From NCBI GenBank assembly GCA_017792425.1, contig CP051233.1, positions 213,457 through 277,456 of the forward strand: DNA of 64,000 nucleotides, written 5' to 3'. This DNA comes from Thalassovita sp. (GTDB taxonomy: Bacteria > Pseudomonadota > Alphaproteobacteria > Rhodobacterales > Rhodobacteraceae). Made by a program: the position numbers and the translations under genes. How positions within the stretch are numbered: position 1 is the first letter of the stretch; each line of letters opens with the position of its first letter. Positions 26,517 through 35,989 of this stretch are shown here, in pieces. The notes under the pieces are model-generated. The model searched no databases. It was not told where the DNA came from and saw nothing but the letters and a program-made list of their open reading frames with translations.

Positions 26517-29500
26517 CGCCACCCAACAACAGGTCACCGCTGCGCGGCCGGACTGGTCGACATGGCTTTCGGCCAATGCTGGATCAGGAAAAACCCGCGT
26601 CCTGACCGATAGGGTCGCGAGGTTGCTGCTGCAGGGCATTCAACCGCAGCATATCCTGTGTCTGACCTACACTAAGGCCGCCGCAAGCGAGATGCAGAAC
26701 CGGTTATTCCGGCGTCTGGGCGAATGGGCGATGCTGCCCGACAATCTTTTACGTAACGAGCTGGCGGAACTGGGCATCGAAGGCCGCATTTCCGATGAGG
26801 ACTTGCGCGACGCCCGCACGCTGTTTGCCCGCGCGGTCGAAGCCCCGGGTGGCCTGAAAATCCAGACGATCCACTCTTTCTGCTCAGCCTTGCTGCGACG
26901 GTTTCCGCTAGAGGCCAAGGTCAGCCCACAGTTCCAGGAAATGGAGGACCGCTCCGCCGCCTTGTTGCGCGAAGAGGTGTTGCGCAGCCTTGCAGAGGGG
27001 CAACACCAGCAACTTGTCAAAGATATCGCAACCCACGTCACTGCCAACGACTTTGACAACCTGACGCGTGACATCGTCACCCGGAAAACGCTGTTCACGC
27101 AGTTCCTTTCGCCCTCGGAATGCCTGGGCTTGTTCGGCCTGCCGCCGAATTTCGATGCAGCAACCCTGATATCAGAGGTATTTCTGGGTGGCGAACAGAC
27201 GCTTTTATCGTCTCTTGTCGCAATACTGCGGACAGGCAAGAAGATGAACCAAGGGGCTGCGGAAAAACTGGCCGGCATCAATGATTGTGGCCTCGCGGCA
27301 TTGCCCATTCTAGAAAGCGTGTTCCTGACAGGTTCCGGGGCGCAAATCCCGTTTTCGGCCAAGTTAGGAGTTTTCCCTTACAAGGATTTGCAAAACGAAG
27401 TTGCTGCTCTTTTGCCTCAGTTAGAGGCGTTGATGAAACGGGTAGAGGCCGCCAGACCGCGCAGGCTGTCGCTCGCCTCGGCGCAAAAAGCGGCAACCTT
27501 GCACGCTTTCGCAAGTGTGTTCCTGCCTGCTTACGAACGCCGAAAACAGGAAAAGGGCTGGCTGGATTTCGACGATCTGATCTTGCGCGCACGTGACCTG
27601 TTGACGGACCCTGCTGTTGCGGCTTGGGTGCTTTATCGACTGGATGGCGGCATTGACCATATCCTGGTTGACGAAGCCCAAGACACCAGCCCCGCCCAAT
27701 GGCAGGTGATCGAGCTGCTGGCCCAAGAGTTCACCAGCGGAGCAGGGGCCAGAACGGACAACCCGCGCACCATCTTCGTTGTCGGAGACAAGAAACAGTC
27801 AATCTACTCTTTCCAAGGCGCTGATCCGCGTGAATTTGACCGGATGCAGCGCGAATTTGCCGGGCGGCTGGCACAAACCGAAAGGCCGCTGGCCGAGCTG
27901 GAGCTGAAGTATTCTTTCAGGTCGTCAACCGCGATCTTGAACCTGGTGGATGAAACCTTTCGTGGTCACGAAGGCTCTGGATTTCCGGAGAACGGCAGCC
28001 ACAGCGCCTTCAAGGCCGGGATGCCCGGGCGTGTGGACATATGGCCAGTCATCGCCCCGATCAAAGACGATGGTGAGGAGGAGTGGTTTCAACCCGTCGA
28101 CCGGTTGGGACAGAAACACCATGCGCTGCAACTTGCCGAAAAAATTGCAGACACTATCAAATCGCTGATCGACGCCCGCCACCCGATCCCCGAAGAAATC
28201 GGTCACAGCGGTAACTTTGGGATGCGCGCGGTGCGCCCGGGCGATTTCCTTATCCTGGTGCGGCGCAGATCTGATTTGTTCGCCGAAATCATTCGCGCCT
28301 GCAAAGATCGGAAGCTGGCTGTCGCTGGTGCCGATCGCCTGAAAGTTGGTGCAGAGCTGGCAGTAAAGGATCTGGCCGCACTACTGTCTTTCCTTTCGAC
28401 CCCTGAGGACAGTTTCAGCCTTGCGGTCGCCTTGAAGTCCCCCCTGTTTGGCTGGTCCGAAAACCAACTGTACCAACTGGCACAGGGTCGGGATGAGGTG
28501 CATCTTTGGGAAACGCTTCGCAAACAGGCGCAGACCTATCCGGCAGAGATGGCAATCCTGGATGATCTTCGGGACCACACTGATTTCATGCGCCCCTATG
28601 ACCTGATCGAGCGCATACTGACACGGCATGACGGGCGGCGCAGGTTATTGGCGCGGCTGGGGGTCGAGGCAGAAGACGGGATCAATGCATTCCTGTCACA
28701 GGCGCTGGCCTACGAAAGGAACTCTATTCCCAGTCTCAAGGGGTTTTTGGAATGGATGGTGACGGACGATCTGGAAATAAAACGCCAGATGGACAGCGCC
28801 GAGGACCAGATCAGGGTGATGACCGTTCACGGGGCCAAGGGGCTGGAGGCGCCTATAGTGATCATGCCCGACACGCTCAGTCGGCGATCGCCGACCGGTG
28901 GTGATCTGGCAAATGCCGGTGGTGCTGCAGTCTGGCGCACCAGCGCGGCAGAAAGCCCCCCGCAGTTAGAGGCGGTAAAAGCGGAAGAGGCCGAGCGGGA
29001 GGAGGCCGAACGCGACCGGCTGCTCTATGTTGCCATGACCCGAGCTGAAAAGTGGCTGATCCTGTGCGGCGCCGGCGAGCACAAGGATGGCGACAGAAGT
29101 TGGTACGACAAGGTTTGGTCCGCCGCCGGACGGCTGAACGCACTGTCGGCTGAAACACCAACTGGCGATGGCTTGCGGCTGCAAACCGGGGACTGGTCAT
29201 CGGTAGCCGAGGACAGACATCTGTCCCCGGTATCCGCGCCGATTGACATGCCCGCCTATTTTCAAGTCCCGGTCTCACCGCCGCAAAAATCCGAAGGCAC
29301 GATCAGCCCCTCTGACCTGGGTGGCGCCAAAGCCCTTCCCGGAGAAGCCGGGCTGGACGAAGAAGTGGCCAAGCAACGGGGCACTTGGCTGCATCTGATG
29401 CTTGAACATTTTCCTGAAACGGACCCTAGGGATTGGCCGCAAGTTGCACAGATCATCTGCGACCAGGCACCGGACACAAACGCCTTGCTGACCGAAGCAC

Positions 29501-29862
29501 GGATTGTCATCACCCATCCCGAACTGGCATTCCTGTTTCAGCCGGGAGCACTGGCCGAGGTGCCGATAACAGCCAATCTGTCCGTTTTGGGGCGACGTAT
29601 GCACGGGATCATCGACAGGCTGGTTGTGAACGCCGACCGGGTGCTGGCCGTGGATTTCAAAACAAACGCCATTGTTCCCCCTGACCCCCAACACATCCCG
29701 GAGGGTCTGTTGCGTCAGATGGGGGCCTATGCGCAGGCGTTGGAACAGGTCTATCCTGACCGGACCGTCGAAACAGCCATCCTGTGGACCCGCACCGCCA
29801 AATTGATGCCGATCCCACGTCACTTGACGGATGCGGCATTGGGTTCCGTGACCATCCCTTGA
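26506..29862 (+). CDS. addA: AddA subunit of the AddAB helicase-nuclease
   Basis: 1118-residue UvrD-like helicase and nuclease. Walker A NAGSGKTRVLTDR, motif II ILVDEAQDTSP, motif III VVGDKKQSIYSFQGADP, motif IV YSFRSSTAIL, motif V VMTVHGAKGLEAP and motif VI LLYVAMTRAEKW are intact. The C-terminal nuclease has HGIIDRL and VDFKTNAIVPP. It overlaps addB by 11 bases. The standard alphaproteobacterial partner is trxA next to it. Confidence 0.97.
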   Translation: MRNDATQQQVTAARPDWSTWLSANAGSGKTRVLTDRVARLLLQGIQPQHILCLTYTKAAASEMQNRLFRRLGEWAMLPDNLLRNELAELGIEGRISDEDLRDARTLFARAVEAPGGLKIQTIHSFCSALLRRFPLEAKVSPQFQEMEDRSAALLREEVLRSLAEGQHQQLVKDIATHVTANDFDNLTRDIVTRKTLFTQFLSPSECLGLFGLPPNFDAATLISEVFLGGEQTLLSSLVAILRTGKKMNQGAAEKLAGINDCGLAALPILESVFLTGSGAQIPFSAKLGVFPYKDLQNEVAALLPQLEALMKRVEAARPRRLSLASAQKAATLHAFASVFLPAYERRKQEKGWLDFDDLILRARDLLTDPAVAAWVLYRLDGGIDHILVDEAQDTSPAQWQVIELLAQEFTSGAGARTDNPRTIFVVGDKKQSIYSFQGADPREFDRMQREFAGRLAQTERPLAELELKYSFRSSTAILNLVDETFRGHEGSGFPENGSHSAFKAGMPGRVDIWPVIAPIKDDGEEEWFQPVDRLGQKHHALQLAEKIADTIKSLIDARHPIPEEIGHSGNFGMRAVRPGDFLILVRRRSDLFAEIIRACKDRKLAVAGADRLKVGAELAVKDLAALLSFLSTPEDSFSLAVALKSPLFGWSENQLYQLAQGRDEVHLWETLRKQAQTYPAEMAILDDLRDHTDFMRPYDLIERILTRHDGRRRLLARLGVEAEDGINAFLSQALAYERNSIPSLKGFLEWMVTDDLEIKRQMDSAEDQIRVMTVHGAKGLEAPIVIMPDTLSRRSPTGGDLANAGGAAVWRTSAAESPPQLEAVKAEEAEREEAERDRLLYVAMTRAEKWLILCGAGEHKDGDRSWYDKVWSAAGRLNALSAETPTGDGLRLQTGDWSSVAEDRHLSPVSAPIDMPAYFQVPVSPPQKSEGTISPSDLGGAKALPGEAGLDEEVAKQRGTWLHLMLEHFPETDPRDWPQVAQIICDQAPDTNALLTEARIVITHPELAFLFQPGALAEVPITANLSVLGRRMHGIIDRLVVNADRVLAVDFKTNAIVPPDPQHIPEGLLRQMGAYAQALEQVYPDRTVETAILWTRTAKLMPIPRHLTDAALGSVTIP

Positions 29863-29887
29863 CGCTTGGCGGTAAGCTACCTAGGTT
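29859..29887 (+). promoter_or_regulatory. Candidate sigma-70 promoter of trxA
   Basis: TTGACG, 17-base spacer, TAGGTT; the predicted start is about 26 bases before the trxA ATG. The -35 is good and the -10 is weak. It overlaps the addA stop, so trxA may also be read from the addBA transcript. Confidence 0.4.
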
Positions 29888-29919
29888 TCACTCCGAACTC
29901 AGTTTTCAGGAGAACCCAC

Positions 29920-30240
29920 ATGGCCACCGTTGCCGTTACCGATGCTACTTTCGACGCCGAAGTGAAAAACTCGGACATTCCCGTTGTCGTGGACTTCTGG
30001 GCCGAATGGTGCGGCCCCTGCAAGCAGATCGGCCCGGCACTGGAAGAGTTGTCGGCAGAACTGGAAGGCAAAGTGAAAATCGCCAAGGTGGATGTGGACG
30101 AAAACCCGCAAGCCGCAGCAGCGATGGGTGTTCGCGGCATTCCGGCGCTATTCATCTTCAAGGATGGACAAGTGGTATCAAACCGCGCAGGCGCAGCCCC
30201 CAAAGCGGCGCTGCAGGCCTGGATCCAAGGGTCTATCTGA
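29920..30240 (+). CDS. trxA: Thioredoxin
   Basis: 106-residue thioredoxin. The active site WAEWCGPCKQIGP is intact, as are the cis-proline (GIPALF) and VDFWA. The ATG at 29920 has CAGGAGAA upstream; the open frame extends 18 codons further without a ribosome site. A terminator follows at 30265. General cytosolic disulfide reductant for ribonucleotide reductase, PAPS and methionine sulfoxide reductases (an exported MsrA is at 58390). Confidence 0.97.
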   Translation: MATVAVTDATFDAEVKNSDIPVVVDFWAEWCGPCKQIGPALEELSAELEGKVKIAKVDVDENPQAAAAMGVRGIPALFIFKDGQVVSNRAGAAPKAALQAWIQGSI

Positions 30241-30264
30241 CCCGATCCGACATGAACCAGGAAG

Positions 30265-30288
30265 CCCCGGCAACCCGCCGGGGTTTTT
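30265..30288 (+). terminator. Intrinsic terminator after trxA
   Basis: CCCCGGC-AACCC-GCCGGGG hairpin followed by TTTTTC, 25 bases after the trxA stop. Its T-run abuts the stop of the opposite-strand gene at 30288. Confidence 0.9.
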
Positions 30289-31205
30289 CATACCGGCCAA
30301 CCGGCGCGTTGCAGGCTTGCCTTGATCTTCGCCTCGGCACCTTCCCGGCCTGCATTGATGGACATCTGTTGCCAGAACCAGTGGATGTAGCGCGCGAAAT
30401 CGGGCCGTGTTCCAGCGACCGTATCAATGGCGGCTGCAACGTCCAGGTTTTCCACCCCTGTCGCTATGTGATGGAAATCCGACTTGGCGAACAGCACACA
30501 GGGTTTACCGAAGAAGAAGCCATTGAAGGCGGCAGAAGAATTCTGCGTCACAACGTAGTCGCAGCCTTGCAGCAAGGGTTCCATCCCCCCAGTGCGCAGC
30601 TGCAGATGGGCAAAGCGTTCTTGTAGCTGGTCCAGACGTTTCTGTTCATCACGCGAATAGGTTTCTTTCGGGTGCAAGGTGGCAACGACCTGCCTTTTGG
30701 GGTCGTGCTGCAGGACGGCCATGATCATCTCTATTGGGCTGCTTAGCTGAAAAGAGCGCCTTTCCAGCAATTTTCCCTGCAACGGGATATAGACGAAACC
30801 GTCGCGCGTCGCCTTGTCCGGCGCTGTCCCGAACAAACGCGTCTGCCATCGTCGATAGAACTTGGCGGCTTCAGCCGGATCGGTTTCTGACGGGTCGAAA
30901 AGCGTATTGGCCACGCGCCAGTTCCAACGCTCGTTCGTCGGTTCGATCGCCCAGAAAGGATAGTGATAGACCCGCCGGAATGTCAGACCCCTGTCAGTCG
31001 GCGGATTTTCCATGTGAAACATGGAATAGCCCGGGCGCGTGAGGCTTGAGGCCATTTCAGCAGCCGAATTGCCGTGAAAAGCCACTTTGAAACCAGCCGT
31101 CGTAAGAACGGATACGATTTTGCCAATGAAGTTGTGGCTGCCCGCCCGGGCGCTGTTCAGCAACCCGTCTTCAAGGTAGAAATGCACTTCTTTCGGCTCG
31201 CTCAT
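30288..31205 (-). CDS. Capsule/lipopolysaccharide Kdo-transferase-like protein
   Basis: 305-residue protein, start at 31205 (the frame is open 68 codons further upstream but crosses the hslV promoter). The C-terminal half resembles the GT-B glycosyltransferase fold of capsule synthesis proteins (KpsC/KpsS type): VATLHPKETYSRDEQKRL, LQGCDYVVTQNSSAAFNGFFFGKP and VLFAKSDFHHIA. The sugar and acceptor are unknown; catalytic residues are not certain. It is divergent from hslV with a 99-base shared upstream region. Confidence 0.6.
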   Translation of the reverse strand: MSEPKEVHFYLEDGLLNSARAGSHNFIGKIVSVLTTAGFKVAFHGNSAAEMASSLTRPGYSMFHMENPPTDRGLTFRRVYHYPFWAIEPTNERWNWRVANTLFDPSETDPAEAAKFYRRWQTRLFGTAPDKATRDGFVYIPLQGKLLERRSFQLSSPIEMIMAVLQHDPKRQVVATLHPKETYSRDEQKRLDQLQERFAHLQLRTGGMEPLLQGCDYVVTQNSSAAFNGFFFGKPCVLFAKSDFHHIATGVENLDVAAAIDTVAGTRPDFARYIHWFWQQMSINAGREGAEAKIKASLQRAGWPV

Positions 31206-31249
31206 GCGCAGCAAGCTATCTCTGGGACCGGTTGGCGGCAAGCGGAACC

Positions 31250-31278
31250 CTTGTGTGCGTGCGCGGCAAGTTCCATAT
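31250..31278 (+). promoter_or_regulatory. Candidate RpoH (heat-shock) promoter of hslVU
   Basis: CTTGTG, 17-base spacer, CCATAT: fits the alphaproteobacterial sigma-32 pattern CTTGAA-N17-CYTATnT in four of six -35 positions and most of the -10. The predicted start is about 20 bases before the hslV ATG, and heat-shock control is expected for this protease. Confidence 0.5.
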
Positions 31279-31304
31279 AGGCCAAGAGGCAAACGGAGGG
31301 CGCA

Positions 31305-31862
31305 ATGGCAGATCAGGATTTCCCCGGCTGGCACGGTACAACCATCATCGGCGTGAAAAAGGGTGGTCAGGTTGTGATCGCCGGGGACGGGCAAGTTTCG
31401 TTGGGCCAAACCGTTATCAAGGGCACGGCGCGCAAGGTACGCCGCCTTTCACCAGGGGGATTTGATGTCGTCGCCGGGTTTGCCGGCTCTACTGCCGATG
31501 CGTTTACCCTGCTGGAACGGCTTGAGGCCAAGCTGGAGGCAACCCCAGGTCAACTGGCACGCGCCAGCGTAGAGCTGGCCAAGGATTGGCGTACCGACAA
31601 ATACCTGCAAAAACTGGAAGCGATGCTAATCGTAACTGACGGGGCGGATATCTTTGTCATTACCGGCGCAGGCGATGTGCTGGAGCCGGAACACAATGTG
31701 GCCGCGATCGGTTCAGGTGGGAACTATGCCCTCGCCGCGGCGCGGGCGCTGATGGACTCTGATCTGGGTGCGGAACAGATCGCCCGCAAGTCTATGGCAA
31801 TTGCGGCGGATATCTGTGTCTACACCAACGGCAACCTGACGCTGGAAACGATCAAGAAGTAA
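31305..31862 (+). CDS. hslV: ATP-dependent protease subunit HslV (ClpQ)
   Basis: 185-residue proteasome-like peptidase that forms two hexameric rings capped by HslU. The mature N-terminus is the catalytic Thr of TTIIGVKKGGQVVIAGDGQVS; the segment before it is a short propeptide. GSGGNYALAAARAL is the conserved region around the C-terminal helices. The start lies 57 bases upstream of hslU relative to its end; hslU follows in the same transcript. Confidence 0.97.
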   Translation: MADQDFPGWHGTTIIGVKKGGQVVIAGDGQVSLGQTVIKGTARKVRRLSPGGFDVVAGFAGSTADAFTLLERLEAKLEATPGQLARASVELAKDWRTDKYLQKLEAMLIVTDGADIFVITGAGDVLEPEHNVAAIGSGGNYALAAARALMDSDLGAEQIARKSMAIAADICVYTNGNLTLETIKK

Positions 31863-31919
31863 GAACCCCTGTTTTCCCGTCAGATTTCGTTGCAGAGATT
31901 TGGCCCGAAAGGATCCGAC

Positions 31920-33227
31920 ATGACCAACCTCACCCCCCGCGAAATCGTCAGCGAACTGGATCGCTTCATCATCGGGCAGAAGGACGCCAAGCGCGCTGTC
32001 GCCGTCGCCCTGCGGAATCGATGGCGTCGCAAACAACTGGGCGACGACCTGCGGGAAGAGGTGTATCCGAAGAATATCCTGATGATCGGCCCCACCGGCG
32101 TCGGGAAAACAGAGATCAGCCGCCGCCTAGCCAAACTGGCCCGCGCGCCGTTCATCAAGGTCGAGGCCACAAAGTTTACCGAAGTCGGCTATGTCGGACG
32201 GGATGTTGAGCAGATCATCCGTGACCTTGCCGACGCATCAATTGCAATGACCCGCGAACAGATGCGCGAAGAGGTGAAGGCCAAGGCCCATGCCTCGGCC
32301 GAAGAACGGGTGATCGAGGCCATCGCCGGCAAGGACGCGCGCGAAGCCACCCGAGAGATGTTCCGCAAGAAACTGCATGCGGGCGAGCTGGACAACACTG
32401 TCATTGAACTGGATGTCGCAGACAGCGCGAACCCGATGCCAATGTTTGACATTCCCGGGCAACCCGGTGGCCAGATGGGCATGATGAACCTGGGCGACCT
32501 GTTTGGCAAAGCCTTTGGCGGACGCACGGTACGCCGAAAATTGTCCGTTGCCGAAAGCTATGAGGTACTGATCTCGGAAGAGGCGGACAAGCTGTTGGAC
32601 GATGAAACAGTCACGCGCGCGGCACTGGAAGCGGTTGAACAGAACGGGATCGTTTTCCTGGATGAGATTGACAAGGTCTGCGCACGCGCCGAAACCCGCG
32701 GCGCAGATGTCAGCCGCGAAGGTGTCCAACGTGATCTGCTGCCCTTGATCGAGGGTACCACCGTCAGCACCAAGTATGGCCCGATCAAGACAGACCACAT
32801 CCTGTTCATCGCCTCGGGCGCTTTCCACATCGCGAAGCCGTCAGACTTGCTGCCCGAATTGCAGGGTCGTTTGCCCATCCGGGTCGAACTGAAGGCCCTG
32901 ACCGAAGAGGATTTCGTTCGTATCCTGACGGAAACCGATAATGCGCTGACGCTTCAATACTCTGCCCTGATGGCGACCGAAGAGGTGACCGTTACCTTCA
33001 CAGCAGAAGGAATCAAGGCCCTGGCTGCAATTGCTGCGAAGGTAAATCAGAGCGTGGAAAACATCGGGGCGCGGCGACTGTATACCGTCATGGAACGTGT
33101 GTTCGAGGAGTTGTCCTTTACTGCGCCAGACCGGTCTGGGCAGTCTGTTACCGTTGACGCGGATTTCGTGCAACAGAACCTGGGGGAATTGCTGGTTTCC
33201 GCCGACGTCAGCCGATACGTGCTCTAG
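31920..33227 (+). CDS. hslU: ATP-dependent protease ATPase subunit HslU (ClpY)
   Basis: 435-residue AAA+ unfoldase. Walker A GPTGVGKTEISRRLAKL, Walker B VFLDEIDKV, sensor and arginine-finger region GRLPIRVELKAL, and the C-terminal VSRYVL tail that inserts into HslV to activate it. The intermediate domain (about 110-240) is present, so the protein is full length. The ATG at 31920 is the conserved start (MTNLTPREIVSELDRFI). Confidence 0.98.
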   Translation: MTNLTPREIVSELDRFIIGQKDAKRAVAVALRNRWRRKQLGDDLREEVYPKNILMIGPTGVGKTEISRRLAKLARAPFIKVEATKFTEVGYVGRDVEQIIRDLADASIAMTREQMREEVKAKAHASAEERVIEAIAGKDAREATREMFRKKLHAGELDNTVIELDVADSANPMPMFDIPGQPGGQMGMMNLGDLFGKAFGGRTVRRKLSVAESYEVLISEEADKLLDDETVTRAALEAVEQNGIVFLDEIDKVCARAETRGADVSREGVQRDLLPLIEGTTVSTKYGPIKTDHILFIASGAFHIAKPSDLLPELQGRLPIRVELKALTEEDFVRILTETDNALTLQYSALMATEEVTVTFTAEGIKALAAIAAKVNQSVENIGARRLYTVMERVFEELSFTAPDRSGQSVTVDADFVQQNLGELLVSADVSRYVL

Positions 33228-33279
33228 CTTACTGGATTGTGCGCGAGTAGTTTGCACGCGACTTGCGGAGGTCCATGTG

Positions 33280-34380
33280 GTGAAGTTTTTCCAGTTGGCA
33301 ATCGTCCTGATCCTGGTGGCCGCTTGCGGTGACCGGACCCTTGTGCGCATGGTACCCGAAGCTGCGGGAATTGGCACCCCGCACAAAACCTTTGTTGCAA
33401 CGCTCAGGGCTCGTACAGAAGACGGCTGGTTCAGCGGTGACAGGGCCGAGAAACTGAGCTTTGTCGATGTCGATGTTTCAGTTCCGCCGATCCATCAAAG
33501 CGGCAAGATCAAGTATCGTGCTGCGGTGGTTGACCCCGAACGGCAGTTCACCATTACCGGTCGCAAGGATTATAACAGCGCCTCGGCCTTTTCTGCGGAA
33601 CTGCGCCGGGCTCTGATGCAGCAGAAACCCGGAGAGCGGGATGTGATGCTGTATGTCCACGGCTATAACAACAGCTTTGCTGATGGCGTGCTGCGCTCAA
33701 CACAACTGATGCACGATTTCAAGCTTCCGGGCGTCGGCGTTCATTTTTCTTGGCCCAGTGCCGCACACCCGCTTGCCTATACTTATGACAGGGACAGCGT
33801 GATGTTCGCGCGCGATGCGCTGGAACAATTCCTGCGTCAGGTCAGCGACGCCGGGCCCGACAGGATCGTACTGGTAGGCCATTCGCTGGGCAGCATGCTG
33901 GTCATGGAAACCCTGCGTCAGATTGAACTGACCTCGCCTCATTGGACACATCGGAACCTGGGTGGCGTGATCCTGGTCGCACCCGACCTGGATGTAGAGG
34001 TGTTCAAACAGCAGGCCAAACGGTTCGATCGCCTGCCAGAGCCGTTCATCATCTTCGTTTCCGAAAGGGACCGTGCATTGCAACTGTCCAAACGTGTAAA
34101 CGGGGACAAGAAGCGCCTGGGCCTGCTATCGAATGCCCAAGAGGTTTCGGAATTGCCGGTCACAATCGTGGATGTGTCAGGTTTCGCAAACGGGGCGGGG
34201 ATTGGTCATTTCACACTGTTCACGTCGCCCCTGCTGATCGAACTGATGCGCAACAGCCAGCGATTGGGCAATACCTTCAGCCGAGATGCGGGTGGACGGA
34301 CCGGTCTGTTGCCGGGAACTGCCCTAACGGTCCAGAACGCAACAACCCTGATCCTGACACCACTGATGCTGTCAAACTAG
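33280..34380 (+). CDS. DUF900-type alpha/beta hydrolase lipoprotein
   Basis: 366 residues from a GTG at 33280 (GGAGG nine bases upstream; the preceding GTG is equally possible). A lipoprotein signal peptide ends at a lipobox VAAC near residue 18-21. The body is a DUF900 alpha/beta hydrolase: HGYNNSFADGVLRS oxyanion region, the nucleophile elbow VGHSLGSML, a downstream Asp region (APDLDVEVF) and a His (GHFTLF) near the end. The substrate is unknown. It converges on the Smr gene with a 4-base stop overlap. Confidence 0.82.
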   Translation: MKFFQLAIVLILVAACGDRTLVRMVPEAAGIGTPHKTFVATLRARTEDGWFSGDRAEKLSFVDVDVSVPPIHQSGKIKYRAAVVDPERQFTITGRKDYNSASAFSAELRRALMQQKPGERDVMLYVHGYNNSFADGVLRSTQLMHDFKLPGVGVHFSWPSAAHPLAYTYDRDSVMFARDALEQFLRQVSDAGPDRIVLVGHSLGSMLVMETLRQIELTSPHWTHRNLGGVILVAPDLDVEVFKQQAKRFDRLPEPFIIFVSERDRALQLSKRVNGDKKRLGLLSNAQEVSELPVTIVDVSGFANGAGIGHFTLFTSPLLIELMRNSQRLGNTFSRDAGGRTGLLPGTALTVQNATTLILTPLMLSN

Positions 34381-34958
34381 CGTTGCCGCCTGAGATAAAC
34401 GTAATACGCGCCATCCCCGCCGTGGCTGACATGCGCCTGTGTCACTTGCAGTACGACTGAACTGAGCGGCGCCATCGACAGCCATTGCGGAACGCTATGC
34501 TTCAACACGCCACGCCGAACCGGGATCGGGCCGTCGTCTTCTTTGCTTTTCCCTTTGCCGGTGATCACCAGAACCAGCCGCAGCCCTTCGGCATGGGCGC
34601 GCAGGATGAAACGATTCAGTGCTGGGTGGGCGTGGGCAAGCGTCATGCCATGAAGGTCTATCCGGCTTTCCGGCAGCAGTTTGCCACGCTTCATGCGGGC
34701 AAATGATTTCTTGTCCATACGCAAGGGGGCGGCGTTCATCTGCTCTGCCAATCCGGGCAACAGATTGTTGGACGGGCCGCGCTTGGCTGCAGCCTGACCG
34801 ATGGAAAACTCGGGCAGCCGGGGTTTCACCACCTTATGCGGTTTGGGTTTGGGCCTGGGAAATTCTGTTGTCTTGGCGCAGGGATGAAGGCGCGCGGTCG
34901 TGTCCGCCACCCTGCGCCACAGCTCTATTTCATCCTGGGTAAGCTTGCGACGGGTCAT
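34377..34958 (-). CDS. Smr-domain protein
   Basis: 193-residue protein with a basic, disordered N-terminal half and a C-terminal Smr domain (MutS2/Smr-type endonuclease fold): RIDLHGMTLAHAHPALNRFI, LVLVITGKGK and GVLKHSVPQWL. The LDLHG-type and TGKG motifs are the nicking-nuclease signature; activity on ribosomes or DNA in relatives is known but the role here is not. It lies downstream of mltA (4-base ATGA overlap), the usual order in this group. Confidence 0.92.
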   Translation of the reverse strand: MTRRKLTQDEIELWRRVADTTARLHPCAKTTEFPRPKPKPHKVVKPRLPEFSIGQAAAKRGPSNNLLPGLAEQMNAAPLRMDKKSFARMKRGKLLPESRIDLHGMTLAHAHPALNRFILRAHAEGLRLVLVITGKGKSKEDDGPIPVRRGVLKHSVPQWLSMAPLSSVVLQVTQAHVSHGGDGAYYVYLRRQR

Positions 34959-35989
34959 TGCTGACCCTCTGGTAACAGTGCGAAAGCCCGCTGTATCGGC
35001 AGCAACACCATCATCCGACCCGGATCTTTCAGTTTACCCGCTTCGCGCCCCGCCTTATCCCCGGTACCAAAGAAGATATCCGCCCTTTGCGCCCCCTTGA
35101 TGGCAGAACCTGTATCCTGCGCAACCATCAGACGGTTAAGCGGCTTTTCGCCCTGCTTCTCTAACCAGACCGGTGCCCCAAGCGGCACGAAATCCGGGTC
35201 AACCGCCAAGGTCCGCATTTCAGTGACAGAGCGGTTCATGGCCCCCAACGGCCCCAAGTGGGCCGGAACCTGGTTTACGGTTCGAAAGAACACATAGGAC
35301 GGATTGTGCCGCAGCAGCTCCAACCCATCCTCGGGATTGCGGCGAACCCAATTCTTGATGACTTGGGCGGATACCTGGTGCGGGCTGTACACCCCACGGC
35401 GGATCAGTTCTATACCAATGGATCGGTAGGGATGTCCGTTCGCCCCCGCGTAACCTACGCGAATAAAACGACCGTCAGGCAGCTTGATCCGGCCAGAACC
35501 CTGAACCTGAAGAAAGAACAGTTCTACCGGATCGTCTACCCAGGCGATTTCCAGTCCGCGGCCTGTCATCACATCCGTCGTTTCGATTTCCCGTCTGGGC
35601 AACCAAACGGAATCGTCGCGCGCTTCGGCGGGCAACCGGTATACCGGGAACCTGAAGCGTTCGTCGGAATGCAACGCGCCGTCCAGCTCCGGTTCAAAAT
35701 ATCCGGTGAACAACGCATCTGTGCCATCCTCGATCAGCACCGGACGAAAAAACAGTTCAAAGAAGGATCGGGGGTTTGCAATATTCTGCGCGACGGCGCA
35801 AAGCGACACCCAATCCGGGTCTTCCATGTCGGGACAAGTACTGAGGAAAACATTCAGCGCTGCGGCATGATCATCCTGGACCCAACCTTGCAGATCCTTG
35901 AATTCAAGTACCTTGTAGGTGGTTTCCTGAGACTGCGCCGACCCCGCCATGATAAGTCCCAGCGTCGCCGCCGCCAGCGCCCGTATCAT
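34955..35989 (-). CDS. mltA: Membrane-bound lytic murein transglycosylase A
   Basis: 344 residues from the ATG at 35989, which overlaps the upstream gene's stop (ATGA). A signal peptide (residues 1-20, MIRALAAATLGLIMAGSAQS, no lipobox) precedes the MltA domain (GYFEPELDG, FFLQVQGSGRIKLPDG, GYAGANGHPY) and the C-terminal 3D domain with the catalytic Asp in AQDTGSAIKGAQRADIFFG. It cleaves peptidoglycan to anhydromuropeptides. Confidence 0.95.
   Translation of the reverse strand: MIRALAAATLGLIMAGSAQSQETTYKVLEFKDLQGWVQDDHAAALNVFLSTCPDMEDPDWVSLCAVAQNIANPRSFFELFFRPVLIEDGTDALFTGYFEPELDGALHSDERFRFPVYRLPAEARDDSVWLPRREIETTDVMTGRGLEIAWVDDPVELFFLQVQGSGRIKLPDGRFIRVGYAGANGHPYRSIGIELIRRGVYSPHQVSAQVIKNWVRRNPEDGLELLRHNPSYVFFRTVNQVPAHLGPLGAMNRSVTEMRTLAVDPDFVPLGAPVWLEKQGEKPLNRLMVAQDTGSAIKGAQRADIFFGTGDKAGREAGKLKDPGRMMVLLPIQRAFALLPEGQQ

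Noticed and set aside
31009..31024. parS-like sequence TTTTCCATGTGAAACA
   Set aside because: Three mismatches to the perfect 16-mer, inside a coding gene and far from the two true sites; probably chance.
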